Shown here: positions 45,669-54,840 of the stretch, piece after piece
How positions within the stretch are numbered: position 1 is the stretch's first letter
Layout of the letters: every line of letters begins with the position of its first letter
Assembly (NCBI RefSeq): GCF_018598555.1
Contig: NZ_JAHEWN010000016.1
Coordinates: forward strand, 1 to 64,000
Length of the DNA stretch: 64,000 bases
Source: Curtobacterium aurantiacum
GTDB taxonomy: Bacteria > Actinomycetota > Actinomycetes > Actinomycetales > Microbacteriaceae
Direction of reading: 5' to 3'
Made by a program: the position numbers and the translations under genes
Notes under the pieces: model-generated
The model's input: only the letters and a program-made list of their open reading frames with translations
The model's database searches: none
Told to the model about the DNA's origin: nothing

Positions 45669-46483
45669 GCGTGGGCCCCGTCGCGCTCGGCGGGCTCCGG
45701 TGCGGTCGACGGCTCGGCGTCGTCGAACGGGCCGCGGTAGTGCTGCCCGTCGAAGTACTCGCCCAGGTCGTAGCGGCGGAGCGTCGGGATCTCCCGCTCA
45801 CGCTCCGGCCGGGCCCACTCGGCGCCGTTCGCGATCACGCGACGGACGTCCGGGTGGTGGTACACGGGGAAGTCCTGGTCACCGGGGGAGAAGTAGAAGA
45901 TCTTCCCGAGGCCGCGGCGGTACGTCATGCCGCTCCGGAACACCTCGCCGCCGGTGAAGCCCGAGATGAACACGAGCTCGTCGGGCGTCGGGACGTCGAA
46001 GTACTCGCCGTACATCTCCTGCTCGGGGATGACGATCGGGTTCGGCACCCCGCGGGTGATCGGGTGCTGCGGGTTGACCGTCCAGACGAGTTCCTGGTCG
46101 TGCTCGCTGCGCCAGCGGAGGGTGCACGTGGTGCCCATCAGCTTGCCGAAGATCTTCGACCAGTGGCCGGAGTGCAGCACGAGCAGCCCCATGCCGGAGA
46201 GCACGTGCCGGTGCACCCGGTCGACCACGGCGTCGTCGACGTCTTGGTGCGCGGCGTGCCCCCACCAGGTGAGGACGTCGGTGTCCGCCAGGACCTCGTC
46301 GGTGAGACCGTGCTCGGGTTCCTGCATGGTGGCGGTCCGGACGACGGCTTCGGGCAGGTGTTCGCGGATGCCGTCCGCGATCGCGCCGTGCATGCCGTCG
46401 GGGTACCGCTCGGCGACGTGCTGCTCGACCTGTTCGTGGACGTTCTCGCCCCAGACGGTGATGCGGAGCGGGGTGCTGGTCAT
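45665..46483 (-). CDS. ThuA-domain protein
   Basis: A 272-residue ThuA-like protein of the class I glutamine-amidotransferase-like fold: ITVWGENVHEQ, DVLTWWGHAAHQDVDD, LLVLHSGHWSKIFGKLMGT, EQEMYGEYFDVP and GKIFYFSPGDQDFPVYHHPDV are typical. The family takes part in trehalose and related disaccharide use and in 3-keto-sugar processing. GAAAGG precedes the ATG. It lies between the permeases and the dehydrogenase and overlaps the latter. Confidence 0.93.
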   Translation of the reverse strand: MTSTPLRITVWGENVHEQVEQHVAERYPDGMHGAIADGIREHLPEAVVRTATMQEPEHGLTDEVLADTDVLTWWGHAAHQDVDDAVVDRVHRHVLSGMGLLVLHSGHWSKIFGKLMGTTCTLRWRSEHDQELVWTVNPQHPITRGVPNPIVIPEQEMYGEYFDVPTPDELVFISGFTGGEVFRSGMTYRRGLGKIFYFSPGDQDFPVYHHPDVRRVIANGAEWARPEREREIPTLRRYDLGEYFDGQHYRGPFDDAEPSTAPEPAERDGAHA

Positions 46484-46515
46484 GGTGTGTGCCTTTCGGG
46501 GGTGGTGGGACCCGG

Positions 46516-47403
46516 TCACTTGACTGCGCCGCCGGTGGCCCCGGCGGCGATGAACTTCTGCGCCACGAGCAGCAGCACGATGGCGGGGATCGAGGCCATC
46601 ACCGCGGTGGCCATGACGGTCGACCAGTCGGCGGTGAAGGTGCCGATGTAGTTGTAGATGCCGAGCGTGATCGGCCGGACGTCCTCGGTGGTGGTGAGGG
46701 TCAGGGCGAACAGGAAGTCGCTCCAGGTGAACAGGAACGTGAACAACCCGGCGGTGATCAGGGCGTTGGCGCTGATCGGCACGACGACCGAGCGGAACGC
46801 CCTGAAGTTGCCGGCACCGTCGACCTTCGCGGCCTCGATGATCGACGGCGGGATGTTCTGCATGAACGCCCGCATGATGAGGATCGCGAAGGGCACGCCG
46901 GCGGTGCTGTCGGCCAGGATCAGCCCCGGCACGGTGTTGAGCAGCCCGAGGTCGTTGTACGCCGCGTACAGGGCGTTCGCGACGACGATGCCCGGGATCA
47001 TCTGCGAGATGAGGATGCCGAACAGCACCGCGTTGATGCCCTTGACCTTGAACTGGGCGAGCGCGTACGACGCCGGCGTCGCGATGAGCAGGCTGACGAC
47101 GACGCTGCCCAGGGCGATCACCAGGCTCGTGACCAGGGCGCCGCCCTGGTCGGCGATCGCCTGGGCGTAGCCGCCGAGCTGCGCGTTGATCGGGAACCAG
47201 GCGGCCTCGATCGCGGAGCCGGCCGGCTGCAGGGAGATGTTGATCATCCAGTAGACGGGGAACAGCATCACGGCGAGGATCAGGATCCCGACGCCGGACA
47301 GCACCCACTGCTTCGCGCTCGTGGGACGGACGGGTCGCCGGGTGCCGCGGGTGACCACCGCGCGGGTCCGGAGGGCGTCGGTGGTGGACGCTGCGTCAGT
47401 CAT
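46516..47403 (-). CDS. Carbohydrate ABC transporter permease (MalG type)
   Basis: A 295-residue permease with about six membrane helices and the EAA loop EAAKVDGAGNFRAFRSVVVP, which docks to the ATPase. The start lies inside the end of the MalF-type gene (8-bp overlap). It belongs to the operon binding protein, two permeases, ThuA, dehydrogenase. Confidence 0.94.
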   Translation of the reverse strand: MTDAASTTDALRTRAVVTRGTRRPVRPTSAKQWVLSGVGILILAVMLFPVYWMINISLQPAGSAIEAAWFPINAQLGGYAQAIADQGGALVTSLVIALGSVVVSLLIATPASYALAQFKVKGINAVLFGILISQMIPGIVVANALYAAYNDLGLLNTVPGLILADSTAGVPFAILIMRAFMQNIPPSIIEAAKVDGAGNFRAFRSVVVPISANALITAGLFTFLFTWSDFLFALTLTTTEDVRPITLGIYNYIGTFTADWSTVMATAVMASIPAIVLLLVAQKFIAAGATGGAVK

Positions 47404-48361
47404 CGACGGCCTTCCTGTTGAGGCGGAGGTAGACGATCGCGAACAGGGCGGAGATCACGATGAGGATGTTGCTCAGCGCGGCGCCCTGCCCGAAGTCGAA
47501 CTGCTTGAACGACAGGTCGTAGGACTGGGTCGCGATGGTCTGGGTGGCGTTTGCCGGCCCGCCGTTCGTCAACCCGAGGATGATGTCGAGCACCTTGATC
47601 GTGTAGACGACGCCGAGCACGAGCGTGACGCTCACGACCGGTCGCAGCATCGGCCAGGTGATCGCCCAGAAGGCCTTCCACCCGGTCGCGCCGTCGAGGG
47701 CCGCGGCCTCGTACAGCTCGGTGGGGATGTCCTGCAGGCCGCCGTACAGGATCGTGGTGTTGAAAGGGATCCCGATCCAGATGTTCACCGCGATGACGGT
47801 GATGAGCGCCACGGCGGGACTCGTCAGCCACGGGACCGACGGGATGCCGAAGCTGCCGAGGAACTGGTTGACGACGCCCGAGTCCTGGTCGAGCATCCAC
47901 TTCCAGACCGCGCTCGAGACGATGAGCGGCAGCAGCCAGGGCAGCAGGAGCAGCGAGCGCAGGAGACCGGACAGCGGGAAGTTCCGGCGGAAGAACAGGG
48001 CGAGCAGCAGGCCGAGGACGAACTGGCCGACGATCGACCCGATCGTGAACAGCGCGGTGTTGAGCATCGCCGTGCCGAACAGCTGGGACGACACGACCGA
48101 GGCGTAGTTCGCCAGGCCGACCCACGGCGCCTCGCCCGTGTAGAACGTCGAGGTCGTGTACGCCTGGAAGCTCATGACGATGTTCTTGACCACGGGGTAG
48201 CCGAAGAACAGCAGCAGGAACAGGACGGCCGGCAGCAGGAACAGCAGCTGCGCGATCCGTTCGAAGCGCAGCGAGCGGCCCGGGCGGGGCCGCCGGGACG
48301 AAGCGGGCGCTCCGTTCCCGGCGGCCCGCCGTGGGGCGACGGGGGTCGCGGTGCTCGTCAT
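47396..48361 (-). CDS. Carbohydrate ABC transporter permease (MalF type)
   Basis: A 321-residue permease with a basic N-terminal tail, a first helix FLLPAVLFLLLFFGYPVV and the EAA loop EAAALDGATGWKAFWAITWP. It pairs with the MalG-type subunit whose gene overlaps it by 8 bp. It starts 2 bp beyond the binding-protein stop. Confidence 0.94.
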   Translation of the reverse strand: MTSTATPVAPRRAAGNGAPASSRRPRPGRSLRFERIAQLLFLLPAVLFLLLFFGYPVVKNIVMSFQAYTTSTFYTGEAPWVGLANYASVVSSQLFGTAMLNTALFTIGSIVGQFVLGLLLALFFRRNFPLSGLLRSLLLLPWLLPLIVSSAVWKWMLDQDSGVVNQFLGSFGIPSVPWLTSPAVALITVIAVNIWIGIPFNTTILYGGLQDIPTELYEAAALDGATGWKAFWAITWPMLRPVVSVTLVLGVVYTIKVLDIILGLTNGGPANATQTIATQSYDLSFKQFDFGQGAALSNILIVISALFAIVYLRLNRKAVDD

Positions 48362-48363
48362 GC

Positions 48364-49599
48364 TCAGTTGCTCGACTGCGCGTTCTGCAGGGCGTCGGCC
48401 GGGGAGTCCTGCCCGGTCAGCGCCGACTGCACGGCCGTGTAGATCTTCGTCGCGGCCTTCGGCCAGTCGGCACCGAGCTCGCCCGTGCGGGCGCGGGCGT
48501 CGGCGACGAGGTCGACGAACACCTGCTCCTCGGGGACGTCCTTGCCGAACTGCTGCGCGACGTCGGTCTTCGAGGGGATCGTGTAGCGGAGCTTCGCCAT
48601 CGCGAGCTGGTTCGCGTCGCTGTTCATGCAGTCGACGATCTTCGCGGCGACGGCCTGCTTCGCCTTGTCACCGGTGTTCGGGACGGTCCAGACCTCGCCA
48701 CCGAGCGGGGCCACGGCCTTGTCGCTTGCGGACTGCACGGGGATCTGCGCGATCCCGTAGTCGACCTTCGACTCCTTCAGACCGGGGATCTGCCACGGGC
48801 CGTTGATCATCATCGCGGCCTTGCCGGCCATGAACTGGTCGTTCACGTCGGCCTGGGTCCAGTTCACGACGCTCTTCGACATCGAGCCGTCGTCGACCAG
48901 GCCCTTCCAGAGCGACAGCGCCTCTTCGGTCTCCGGGGTCGCGATGTCCTTCTCGTCGCCGCCGTTCGACCACATGAACGGCAGGAACTGCCAGGTGCCC
49001 TCGTAGGTGGCGTTGGCGTCGACGGCGAACCCGTACTGGTCGCCCTTGGTGAGCTTCGCCGCGGCGGACTGCAGTTCGTCCCACGTCTTCGGCGGGGTGA
49101 CACCGGCCTCGGACAGCACCTTCTTGTTGTAGAAGAGCGCGATGGTGTTCACGGTGGGGGCGAGGCCGTAGACCTCGTCCTCGTAGGTACCCGCCTGCAG
49201 CACGCCCTTCGCGTACCCGTCGGTCGAGATGTCGTAGTCGGACAGCGGTGACAGCGCACCGGTCTCGGCGATCTGCTGCAGGTCCGGGTTGTCGAGCATC
49301 AGGACGTCGGGCAGGGTCTTCGACGACGCCTGCTGCAGGACCTTCTGGATGAGCGACGAGCCGGGCACCAGGCTGCGCTTGATGGTGACGTCGTTGTCGG
49401 CCCCGCACTTGTCGAGGTACTCGCCGATGACCTTCTTGTCGTTGCCCTGGTTGTAGTAGTCGAGCACGGTGATGGAGTCCACCTTGCCGCCGGAGCTCGC
49501 GGACGAGCCCCCGGAACAGCCGGCGAGGACGAGGGGGACGGCCGCCAGCATGGCGACCGCGCTGAGGACCTGAGGCGTCCTGCGGTGTCGAGGCTTCAT
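48364..49599 (-). CDS. Sugar ABC transporter substrate-binding lipoprotein
   Basis: A 411-residue extracellular solute-binding protein (family 1). The signal peptide ends in lipobox VLAGC, with the Cys as the lipid anchor. Sugar-binding architecture is seen in DSITVLDYYNQGNDKK, APTVNTIALFYNK and FMAGKAAMMINGPW. I start it at ATG 49599; eleven upstream residues are not signal-like. It is first in the thu-like operon, and LacI-type boxes lie upstream. Confidence 0.94.
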   Translation of the reverse strand: MKPRHRRTPQVLSAVAMLAAVPLVLAGCSGGSSASSGGKVDSITVLDYYNQGNDKKVIGEYLDKCGADNDVTIKRSLVPGSSLIQKVLQQASSKTLPDVLMLDNPDLQQIAETGALSPLSDYDISTDGYAKGVLQAGTYEDEVYGLAPTVNTIALFYNKKVLSEAGVTPPKTWDELQSAAAKLTKGDQYGFAVDANATYEGTWQFLPFMWSNGGDEKDIATPETEEALSLWKGLVDDGSMSKSVVNWTQADVNDQFMAGKAAMMINGPWQIPGLKESKVDYGIAQIPVQSASDKAVAPLGGEVWTVPNTGDKAKQAVAAKIVDCMNSDANQLAMAKLRYTIPSKTDVAQQFGKDVPEEQVFVDLVADARARTGELGADWPKAATKIYTAVQSALTGQDSPADALQNAQSSN

Positions 49600-49716
49600 T
49601 GCTTCGCTCTTCTCTGGATGGTTGCCGGACACGAGTCGAACGTGTCGCTCGTGGATCGGGGACGACCGGACCAGAACCGCTCCGTCGCGTCCCGAGTGGG
49701 GTCGAAGCTAGCATCG

Positions 49717-49740
49717 AAGCGCTTTGATGGTAAAGCGCTT
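49717..49740. promoter_or_regulatory. Tandem LacI-type operators
   Basis: AAGCGCTT occurs twice, within AAGCGCTTT (49717-49725) and AAAGCGCTT (49732-49740), separated by 6 nt and forming a 24-bp inverted repeat. AAGCGCTT is a classic LacI/GalR-family box. It lies between the binding-protein gene and the LacI gene. Confidence 0.8.
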
Positions 49741-49800
49741 AGACGAACTTTTTCGTGCACCGCCCCCGCTACAGTGAGCGGGACAGGGTGAGGGAGCGGC

Positions 49801-50817
49801 ATGGCGACGATGCAGCAGGTCGCCGACCGGGCGGGCGTCTCGATCGCGACGGTGTCCTTCGTCGTGAACGGCAACAAGCGCGTGTCCGCCGACACCCGGG
49901 CCCGGGTCACGGCGGCGATGCGCGAGCTCGGCTACCGGAACAACGTGGTCGCCCGGGCGCTGGCCTCGCGCCGCACCCGGATCCTCGCGCTCGTGTTCCC
50001 GGTGCTCGAGCACCGCCTCGGCCAGACCGCGCTGCAGTTCTTCACGAGCGCCGCGAGCCGTGCGTCCGAACTCGGGTACCACCTGGTCCTCTGGCCGGCC
50101 GTGACGACGGCCGACGACGTGCAGGAGCTCATCTCCGGCGGCCTCGCCGACGGGGTCGTCGTGATGGAGGTCACCATGCACGACCCCCGCATCGACCGCC
50201 TGACCGAGCTCGAGGTCCCGTTCGTGGCGATCGGCCGGACGGCCGACCCGTCCGCGATCTCGTTCGTCGACATCGACTTCGAGCGCACCGTCGAGGACGC
50301 CCTCGACCACCTCACCGGACTCGGGCACCGTCGGATCGGGCTCGTGGTCGAGGACCTCGACGGCACCACGATGGCCGACTACGGCCCGAAGGTCCGGTCC
50401 GAGGCGGCGTTCCGCGCATCGGTCGCCCGCCGTGGACTGACCGGCACCGTGGTCGCCGCCGGCGCCTCGGCCGAGGGTGGTCGTCGTGCAGCGGCCGACC
50501 TGCTGGAGCGTGACCCCGACGTCACGGCCGCGATCATCATGAAGGACGACTCGAACTTCGGGCTCGTCAGCGGGCTGCGGGCCGGCGGGCGCCGGGTGCC
50601 CGAGGACGTCTCGGTCATCGCGATCGTGTCCTCCGACGGCGCCGGTGCGGCGACCGAACCGGTGCTCACGACGCTGAACGCCCCCGGACCGGAGCTCGGC
50701 CGCCTGGCGGTCGAGTCCCTGGTCGAGCGCCTCGAGGGCGGCAGCACCGAACGCACGCACACGCTCATCCCGTGCGCCATGCACCTGGCCGGTTCGACGG
50801 CCCCCGCCCCGGCCTGA
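49801..50817 (+). CDS. LacI family transcriptional regulator
   Basis: A 338-residue repressor: HTH TMQQVADRAGVSIATVSFVVNG (about 3-24), hinge and periplasmic-binding-like effector domain with FVAIGR and GLGHRRIGLV. It is divergent from the thu-like operon with AAGCGCTT boxes in between and is also upstream of a second sugar importer on its own strand, so it may control both. Ribosome-binding GGGAG precedes the ATG. Confidence 0.93.
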   Translation: MATMQQVADRAGVSIATVSFVVNGNKRVSADTRARVTAAMRELGYRNNVVARALASRRTRILALVFPVLEHRLGQTALQFFTSAASRASELGYHLVLWPAVTTADDVQELISGGLADGVVVMEVTMHDPRIDRLTELEVPFVAIGRTADPSAISFVDIDFERTVEDALDHLTGLGHRRIGLVVEDLDGTTMADYGPKVRSEAAFRASVARRGLTGTVVAAGASAEGGRRAAADLLERDPDVTAAIIMKDDSNFGLVSGLRAGGRRVPEDVSVIAIVSSDGAGAATEPVLTTLNAPGPELGRLAVESLVERLEGGSTERTHTLIPCAMHLAGSTAPAPA

Positions 50818-50827
50818 CCTCCTGCCG

Positions 50828-50867
50828 GCCTGGAGGCTCGGGTCGACCCCGCCCCGTGCCTCCAGAC
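50828..50867. repeat. Dispersed palindrome, CTGGAGGC type
   Basis: CTGGAGGC (50830-50837) pairs with GCCTCCAG (50858-50865), 11 bp after the LacI stop. It probably separates the regulator from the next importer operon. Confidence 0.65.
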
Positions 50868-51044
50868 GGTCGCCGGCTACGTTTCGGGCTGCGCGACAGT
50901 CCACGGGTCCCCGAGCGCGTGAGGTGTCGTCCAGCCCGAAAGGTGCCCGGCGCGCCCGCCGCAGGCGCCACCTGCCGGACAGACCAGGCTCCGCCTGGTT
51001 GTGTGGACGCACAGGTTCGCGGCACCACACGTCAAGGAGGACGG

Positions 51045-52364
51045 ATGGCAATCGACCGGAGGACGTTCATGCTCGGGGGAGCCGGGGTGCTGCTGCTCGC
51101 CGGCTGCTCCACCCGACCCGAGCGCACACGGGTCGAGGACTGGCCCACCGAACCGCCCGAGGGCGAGGCGACGATCAGCTGGTGGGCCGGCCAGGTGGCC
51201 TCGAAGGACGGCGGTGACCTGCGCCGCCGACTCATCGCGGAGTTCCAGAAGGAGCACCCGAACATCCGCGTCCGGATCGTCAGCGCACCGAGCGACACCG
51301 ACACGAACCGCACCAGCCTGACGACCCAGATCGCCGCGGGCAGCAGCACGCCGGACGTGTACCTCGGTGACGTCGCCTGGCCCGGGCAGTTCGCGAAGAA
51401 CAAGCTCGCCACCCCGGTCAACCAGCTCGTCGGCGAGGACTTCTTCGACCAGTTCCCGGAGGGCCTGCGGCTGGCGGCGAGCGTCGACGGGACCTACTAC
51501 ATGTTCCCGCTCTACATCGACGAGTCGTTCTTCCTGTACCGGAAGGACCTGCTCGCGAAGCACTCCCTGCAGGTGCCGGGGTCGTGGGAAGAGGTGCGCG
51601 AGACCGCCGCGAAGCTCGTCGACACCGGTGACGTCTCCTACGGGTTCGCGTTCCAGGGCGACGTGTACGAGGGGCTCACCTGCAACGTCACGGAGTTCGT
51701 CGCCGACGCGGGTGGATCGCTGCTCAACGACGACCTGACGAAGCCAGCGACGACGAGCTCCGAGACGAAGCGCGCGTTCGAGTTCATGCGTTCCCTGGTC
51801 ACGGAGGGCGCGAGTCCGCGGGCCACGCTGACGTACCAGGAGCAGGACACGAACGACGCCTTCTCCGGAGGTCGCGCGGCGTTCCTCCGCAACTGGTCGT
51901 ACGCGTGGGGGATCGCGAACGGCCCGGACAGCCAGGTCGCCGGCAAGGTCGGGCTCGCCGCCCGGCCGACCTTCGACGGCATGGACGAGCACCACTCGAC
52001 GATCGGCGGGTGGGGGAACTACATCAACCCGCACACCCAGGAACCCGCGGCGGCACTGACCTTCGCGAGCTGGATGTCGAGCGAGACCGCGCAGCAGTTC
52101 CTGACCCGCGAGGGCGGGGTCCTGCCGGCACGCAGCGCCTCGCTCGTGAGCGAGGACGCGAAGCGCCAGAAGCGCCCGACGTACGACACGGCGGCCGGGA
52201 TCACGCTCGTGCCCCGCCCGACCTCGACCGCGTACTACCCGAAGGTGTCGCAGGGCGTCTACCAGAACGGCAACAGCATCCTCGGCGGACAGGCGTCGGT
52301 CGACGGCGGCACGCGCGCGATGGCCTCCGCCATCTCGCTCGCCCTGCAGGGGGCGGCGCTGTGA
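51045..52364 (+). CDS. Sugar ABC transporter substrate-binding lipoprotein (Tat-type signal)
   Basis: A 439-residue family 1 solute-binding protein. The N-terminus MAIDRRTFMLGGAGVLLLAGC joins a twin-arginine motif to a lipobox, so it may be exported folded by Tat and lipidated at Cys21. ATISWWAGQV, GTYYMFPLYIDESFFLYRKDL and GGRAAFLRNWSYAW are family features. AAGGAGG gives a strong ribosome-binding site. It is first in a three-gene importer operon that has no catabolic enzyme. Confidence 0.94.
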   Translation: MAIDRRTFMLGGAGVLLLAGCSTRPERTRVEDWPTEPPEGEATISWWAGQVASKDGGDLRRRLIAEFQKEHPNIRVRIVSAPSDTDTNRTSLTTQIAAGSSTPDVYLGDVAWPGQFAKNKLATPVNQLVGEDFFDQFPEGLRLAASVDGTYYMFPLYIDESFFLYRKDLLAKHSLQVPGSWEEVRETAAKLVDTGDVSYGFAFQGDVYEGLTCNVTEFVADAGGSLLNDDLTKPATTSSETKRAFEFMRSLVTEGASPRATLTYQEQDTNDAFSGGRAAFLRNWSYAWGIANGPDSQVAGKVGLAARPTFDGMDEHHSTIGGWGNYINPHTQEPAAALTFASWMSSETAQQFLTREGGVLPARSASLVSEDAKRQKRPTYDTAAGITLVPRPTSTAYYPKVSQGVYQNGNSILGGQASVDGGTRAMASAISLALQGAAL

Positions 52365-53329
52365 CCGCCGGCACGGCGACACGACCGGCACGGCCTGGAG
52401 GCACGGGTCGCGTCGACCCACCACCTCGCCCGACGGGGCGGTCGCGACTCGACCGCATCCGCGCGCGGGGCGCGTGGGGCTTCGCGGCTCCGGCGCTCCT
52501 GGTGGTCGCCGCGGTGACGATCTTCCCGGTCGTGTACTCGGTCGTCCTGAGCTTCGCGAACGTCGAGGTCGGGTACGAGGGCTTCACGATCCAGTCGTTC
52601 GGGCTCGACAACTACGCCGCCCTGCTGCAGAGCGCCGACTGGTACCGGGCCCTCGGGTTCACCGTGCTCTACACGGTCGTGACGGTGTCGGTCGAGCTCG
52701 TGCTCGGCATGCTCGTCGCCCTGGTGCTCGAGCGGCTCGGGGCGACCCGCGGCTGGATGCTCGCGCTCATGCTCATCCCGTGGTCGCTCGTGACCATCGT
52801 CAACGCCCAGCTGTGGAAGTACATCTACGACAGCACCTACGGCGTCGCGACGTGGTTCTTCGGGTTGTTCGGGGACGCCCCGGTGATCCTCGGCGAACCG
52901 GTGCCCGCTATCACCGGGCTGATGGTCGCGGACATCTGGAAGACGACGCCGTTCGTCGCGATCATCCTGCTCGCCGGACTCGTGCAGATCTCCGAGGACC
53001 ACTACGAGGCCGCCGAGCTCGACGGTGCGAGCACCTGGCAGACGTTCTGGCGCGTGGTGCTCCCGCAGCTCACCCCGACCCTGACGATCGCGGTGCTGTT
53101 CCGCATCCTGCAGGCGTTCGGCGTCTTCGACCTGCCGTTCGTGCTGACGAACGGCGGACCCGGAACCGCCACCCAGTCGCTCGCGATCATGGGCTACAAG
53201 GTGCTCTTCCAGGACATCAACATCGGACCGGGCGCGGCGATCGCGACCTCGACCGCGGTCATCGTCGCGGCCGGGTGCCTGCTGTTCCTCCGGGCGTTCC
53301 GGAACCAGGCGAAGGGAGGGGACGACTGA
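52361..53329 (+). CDS. Carbohydrate ABC transporter permease (MalF type)
   Basis: A 322-residue permease with a basic, Pro/Arg-rich N-terminal tail of about 35 residues, a first helix APALLVVAAVTIFPVVYSVV and the EAA loop EAAELDGASTWQTFWRVVLP. The GTG overlaps the binding-protein stop (GTGA). The N-terminal tail contains a CTGGAGGC repeat fragment (52395-52402). Confidence 0.93.
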   Translation: MTAGTATRPARPGGTGRVDPPPRPTGRSRLDRIRARGAWGFAAPALLVVAAVTIFPVVYSVVLSFANVEVGYEGFTIQSFGLDNYAALLQSADWYRALGFTVLYTVVTVSVELVLGMLVALVLERLGATRGWMLALMLIPWSLVTIVNAQLWKYIYDSTYGVATWFFGLFGDAPVILGEPVPAITGLMVADIWKTTPFVAIILLAGLVQISEDHYEAAELDGASTWQTFWRVVLPQLTPTLTIAVLFRILQAFGVFDLPFVLTNGGPGTATQSLAIMGYKVLFQDINIGPGAAIATSTAVIVAAGCLLFLRAFRNQAKGGDD

Positions 53330-54177
53330 TGCCCCGTCAACGTGTGCGCAAGGGCTGGCGGAAGTGGGTCAACACCGTCAACGTCAGCGGCGTCGTCATC
53401 GCGGTGCTCACGGCGCTGCCGCTCTACTGGCTCGTCACGACGTCGCTCAAGCCGGCGGCCGAGATCGGGCAGTCCCCGCCCACCGTCTGGCCGCGATCGT
53501 TCACCTTCGACAACTTCGTGGTGGCCTTCCGCGACAACGCGCTCGGCCAGTACATGGTGAACAGCGTGATCGTGTCGGTGTCGACGACGGTGATCGTGCT
53601 CGCGCTGGCGTTCCTCGCCGGCTACGCGCTGGCTGGCCGGTTCATCCGGGGGCGCACGGCGATCATGACCTCGCTGCTCATGCTGTCGGTGTTCCCGGCG
53701 ATCGCCGTGCTGACGCCGCTGTACCTGCTCGAGCGCAACCTCGGGCTGCTCAACTCGTACCCCGGACTGATCGTGCCGTACGTGGCGTTCAACCTGCCGT
53801 TCGCCATCTGGATCATGCGGAACTACCTGCAGGGCATCCCGTCGACGATCGAGGAGGCGTCGGAGATCGACGGTGCCGGGGCGTGGCGGACGGTGCTGTC
53901 GGTGATCCTGCCGATGGCCAAACCGGGCCTGTTCACGGTCGGCGTCTTCACCTTCACCGCGTCGTGGAGCGAGTTCCTGATGGCGCTGACGTTCAACAGC
54001 GAGAACTCCTTCCGCACGATCCCGGTCGGCATCGCGCTCTTCGGGACGCAGTTCACGGTGCCGTTCGCGCAGATCTTCGCCGCGAGCGTCGCTGCGACGG
54101 TGCCGATCGTGATCCTGGTCCTGGTGTTCCGACGCTCGATCGTGTCCGGTCTGACCTCCGGCGCCGTCAAGGGGTGA
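53329..54177 (+). CDS. Carbohydrate ABC transporter permease (MalG type)
   Basis: A 282-residue permease with EAA loop EEASEIDGAGAWRTVLSVILP and a MalG-like end VSGLTSGAVKG. Its ATG overlaps the preceding stop (TGATG). Last gene of this importer operon; no ATPase gene follows. Confidence 0.94.
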   Translation: MPRQRVRKGWRKWVNTVNVSGVVIAVLTALPLYWLVTTSLKPAAEIGQSPPTVWPRSFTFDNFVVAFRDNALGQYMVNSVIVSVSTTVIVLALAFLAGYALAGRFIRGRTAIMTSLLMLSVFPAIAVLTPLYLLERNLGLLNSYPGLIVPYVAFNLPFAIWIMRNYLQGIPSTIEEASEIDGAGAWRTVLSVILPMAKPGLFTVGVFTFTASWSEFLMALTFNSENSFRTIPVGIALFGTQFTVPFAQIFAASVAATVPIVILVLVFRRSIVSGLTSGAVKG

Positions 54178-54181
54178 CGTG

Positions 54182-54234
54182 TGTCCGGCATGCGGAGATA
54201 GGTAGAGAACTTACCTAGCTGCGCATGCTGGACA
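54182..54234. terminator. 53-bp imperfect palindrome between convergent genes
   Basis: Arms TGTCC, GCATGCG, AG and TAGGTA pair with TACCTA, CT, CGCATGC and GGACA around a 7-nt centre with three mismatched positions. It lies between the permease stop and the MarR stop, so it is probably a bidirectional terminator. The core TAGGTA-N7-TACCTA also looks like an operator. Confidence 0.6.
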
Positions 54235-54272
54235 TTCGTCCGAGCGCCGCGCTGACCGCCCGTAACCTGCCG

Positions 54273-54719
54273 TCAGGGGCCCGGAGCGCCGAGGTCGACG
54301 GCTGCGACGATGCGGTCGATGATCCGCACGAACCTGGCCCGTTCCCGTTCCGAGAAGGAGGCCATCAGGTCGTGCAGGTGCTTGTTCGTGCCGTCCATCG
54401 CGCGCGCGTAGTCGCGGCGGGCAGCATCGGTCAGCTCGATGTACCGGCTCCGGCCGTCGTCGGGGTTCGGGACGCGACTCAGGTGACCGCTCTGCTCGAG
54501 CCGGTCCACCATGCCGGTCACCGCCGGCCCGGTGAGCCCCAGGTGCTTCGACAGGTCCTTCACGCGGACCGTCCGTCCGGCTTCCTCGGCGCGCGAGACG
54601 AACTGCAGCAGGGTCAGGTCGCCGCCGGAGACGCCGAGCTGGTCCCGCAGACGCCCGCGCAGCTCGGACACCGCGCCCTCGAGCCGGGTCAGCGCCGCGT
54701 TGAGATCGACATCGCTCAC
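54273..54719 (-). CDS. MarR family transcriptional regulator
   Basis: A 148-residue MarR protein. VKDLSKHLGLTGPAVTGMVDRLEQSG is the recognition region, then HLSRVPNPDDGRSRYIELT forms the wing. It is divergent from an AraC-type gene 122 bp away. GAGAGGG precedes the GTG. Target and ligand unknown. Confidence 0.9.
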   Translation of the reverse strand: MSDVDLNAALTRLEGAVSELRGRLRDQLGVSGGDLTLLQFVSRAEEAGRTVRVKDLSKHLGLTGPAVTGMVDRLEQSGHLSRVPNPDDGRSRYIELTDAARRDYARAMDGTNKHLHDLMASFSERERARFVRIIDRIVAAVDLGAPGP

Positions 54720-54840
54720 GACAACGCCCTCTCTGCACGGGTCTCGTCCGGGTCACGATACGCCGCAGTCACCGGCCCAGCGTATCCACATAACGCGAGT
54801 CGTCGTACCGAGGTCATCCACATGACGCGATCGGTCCGCC

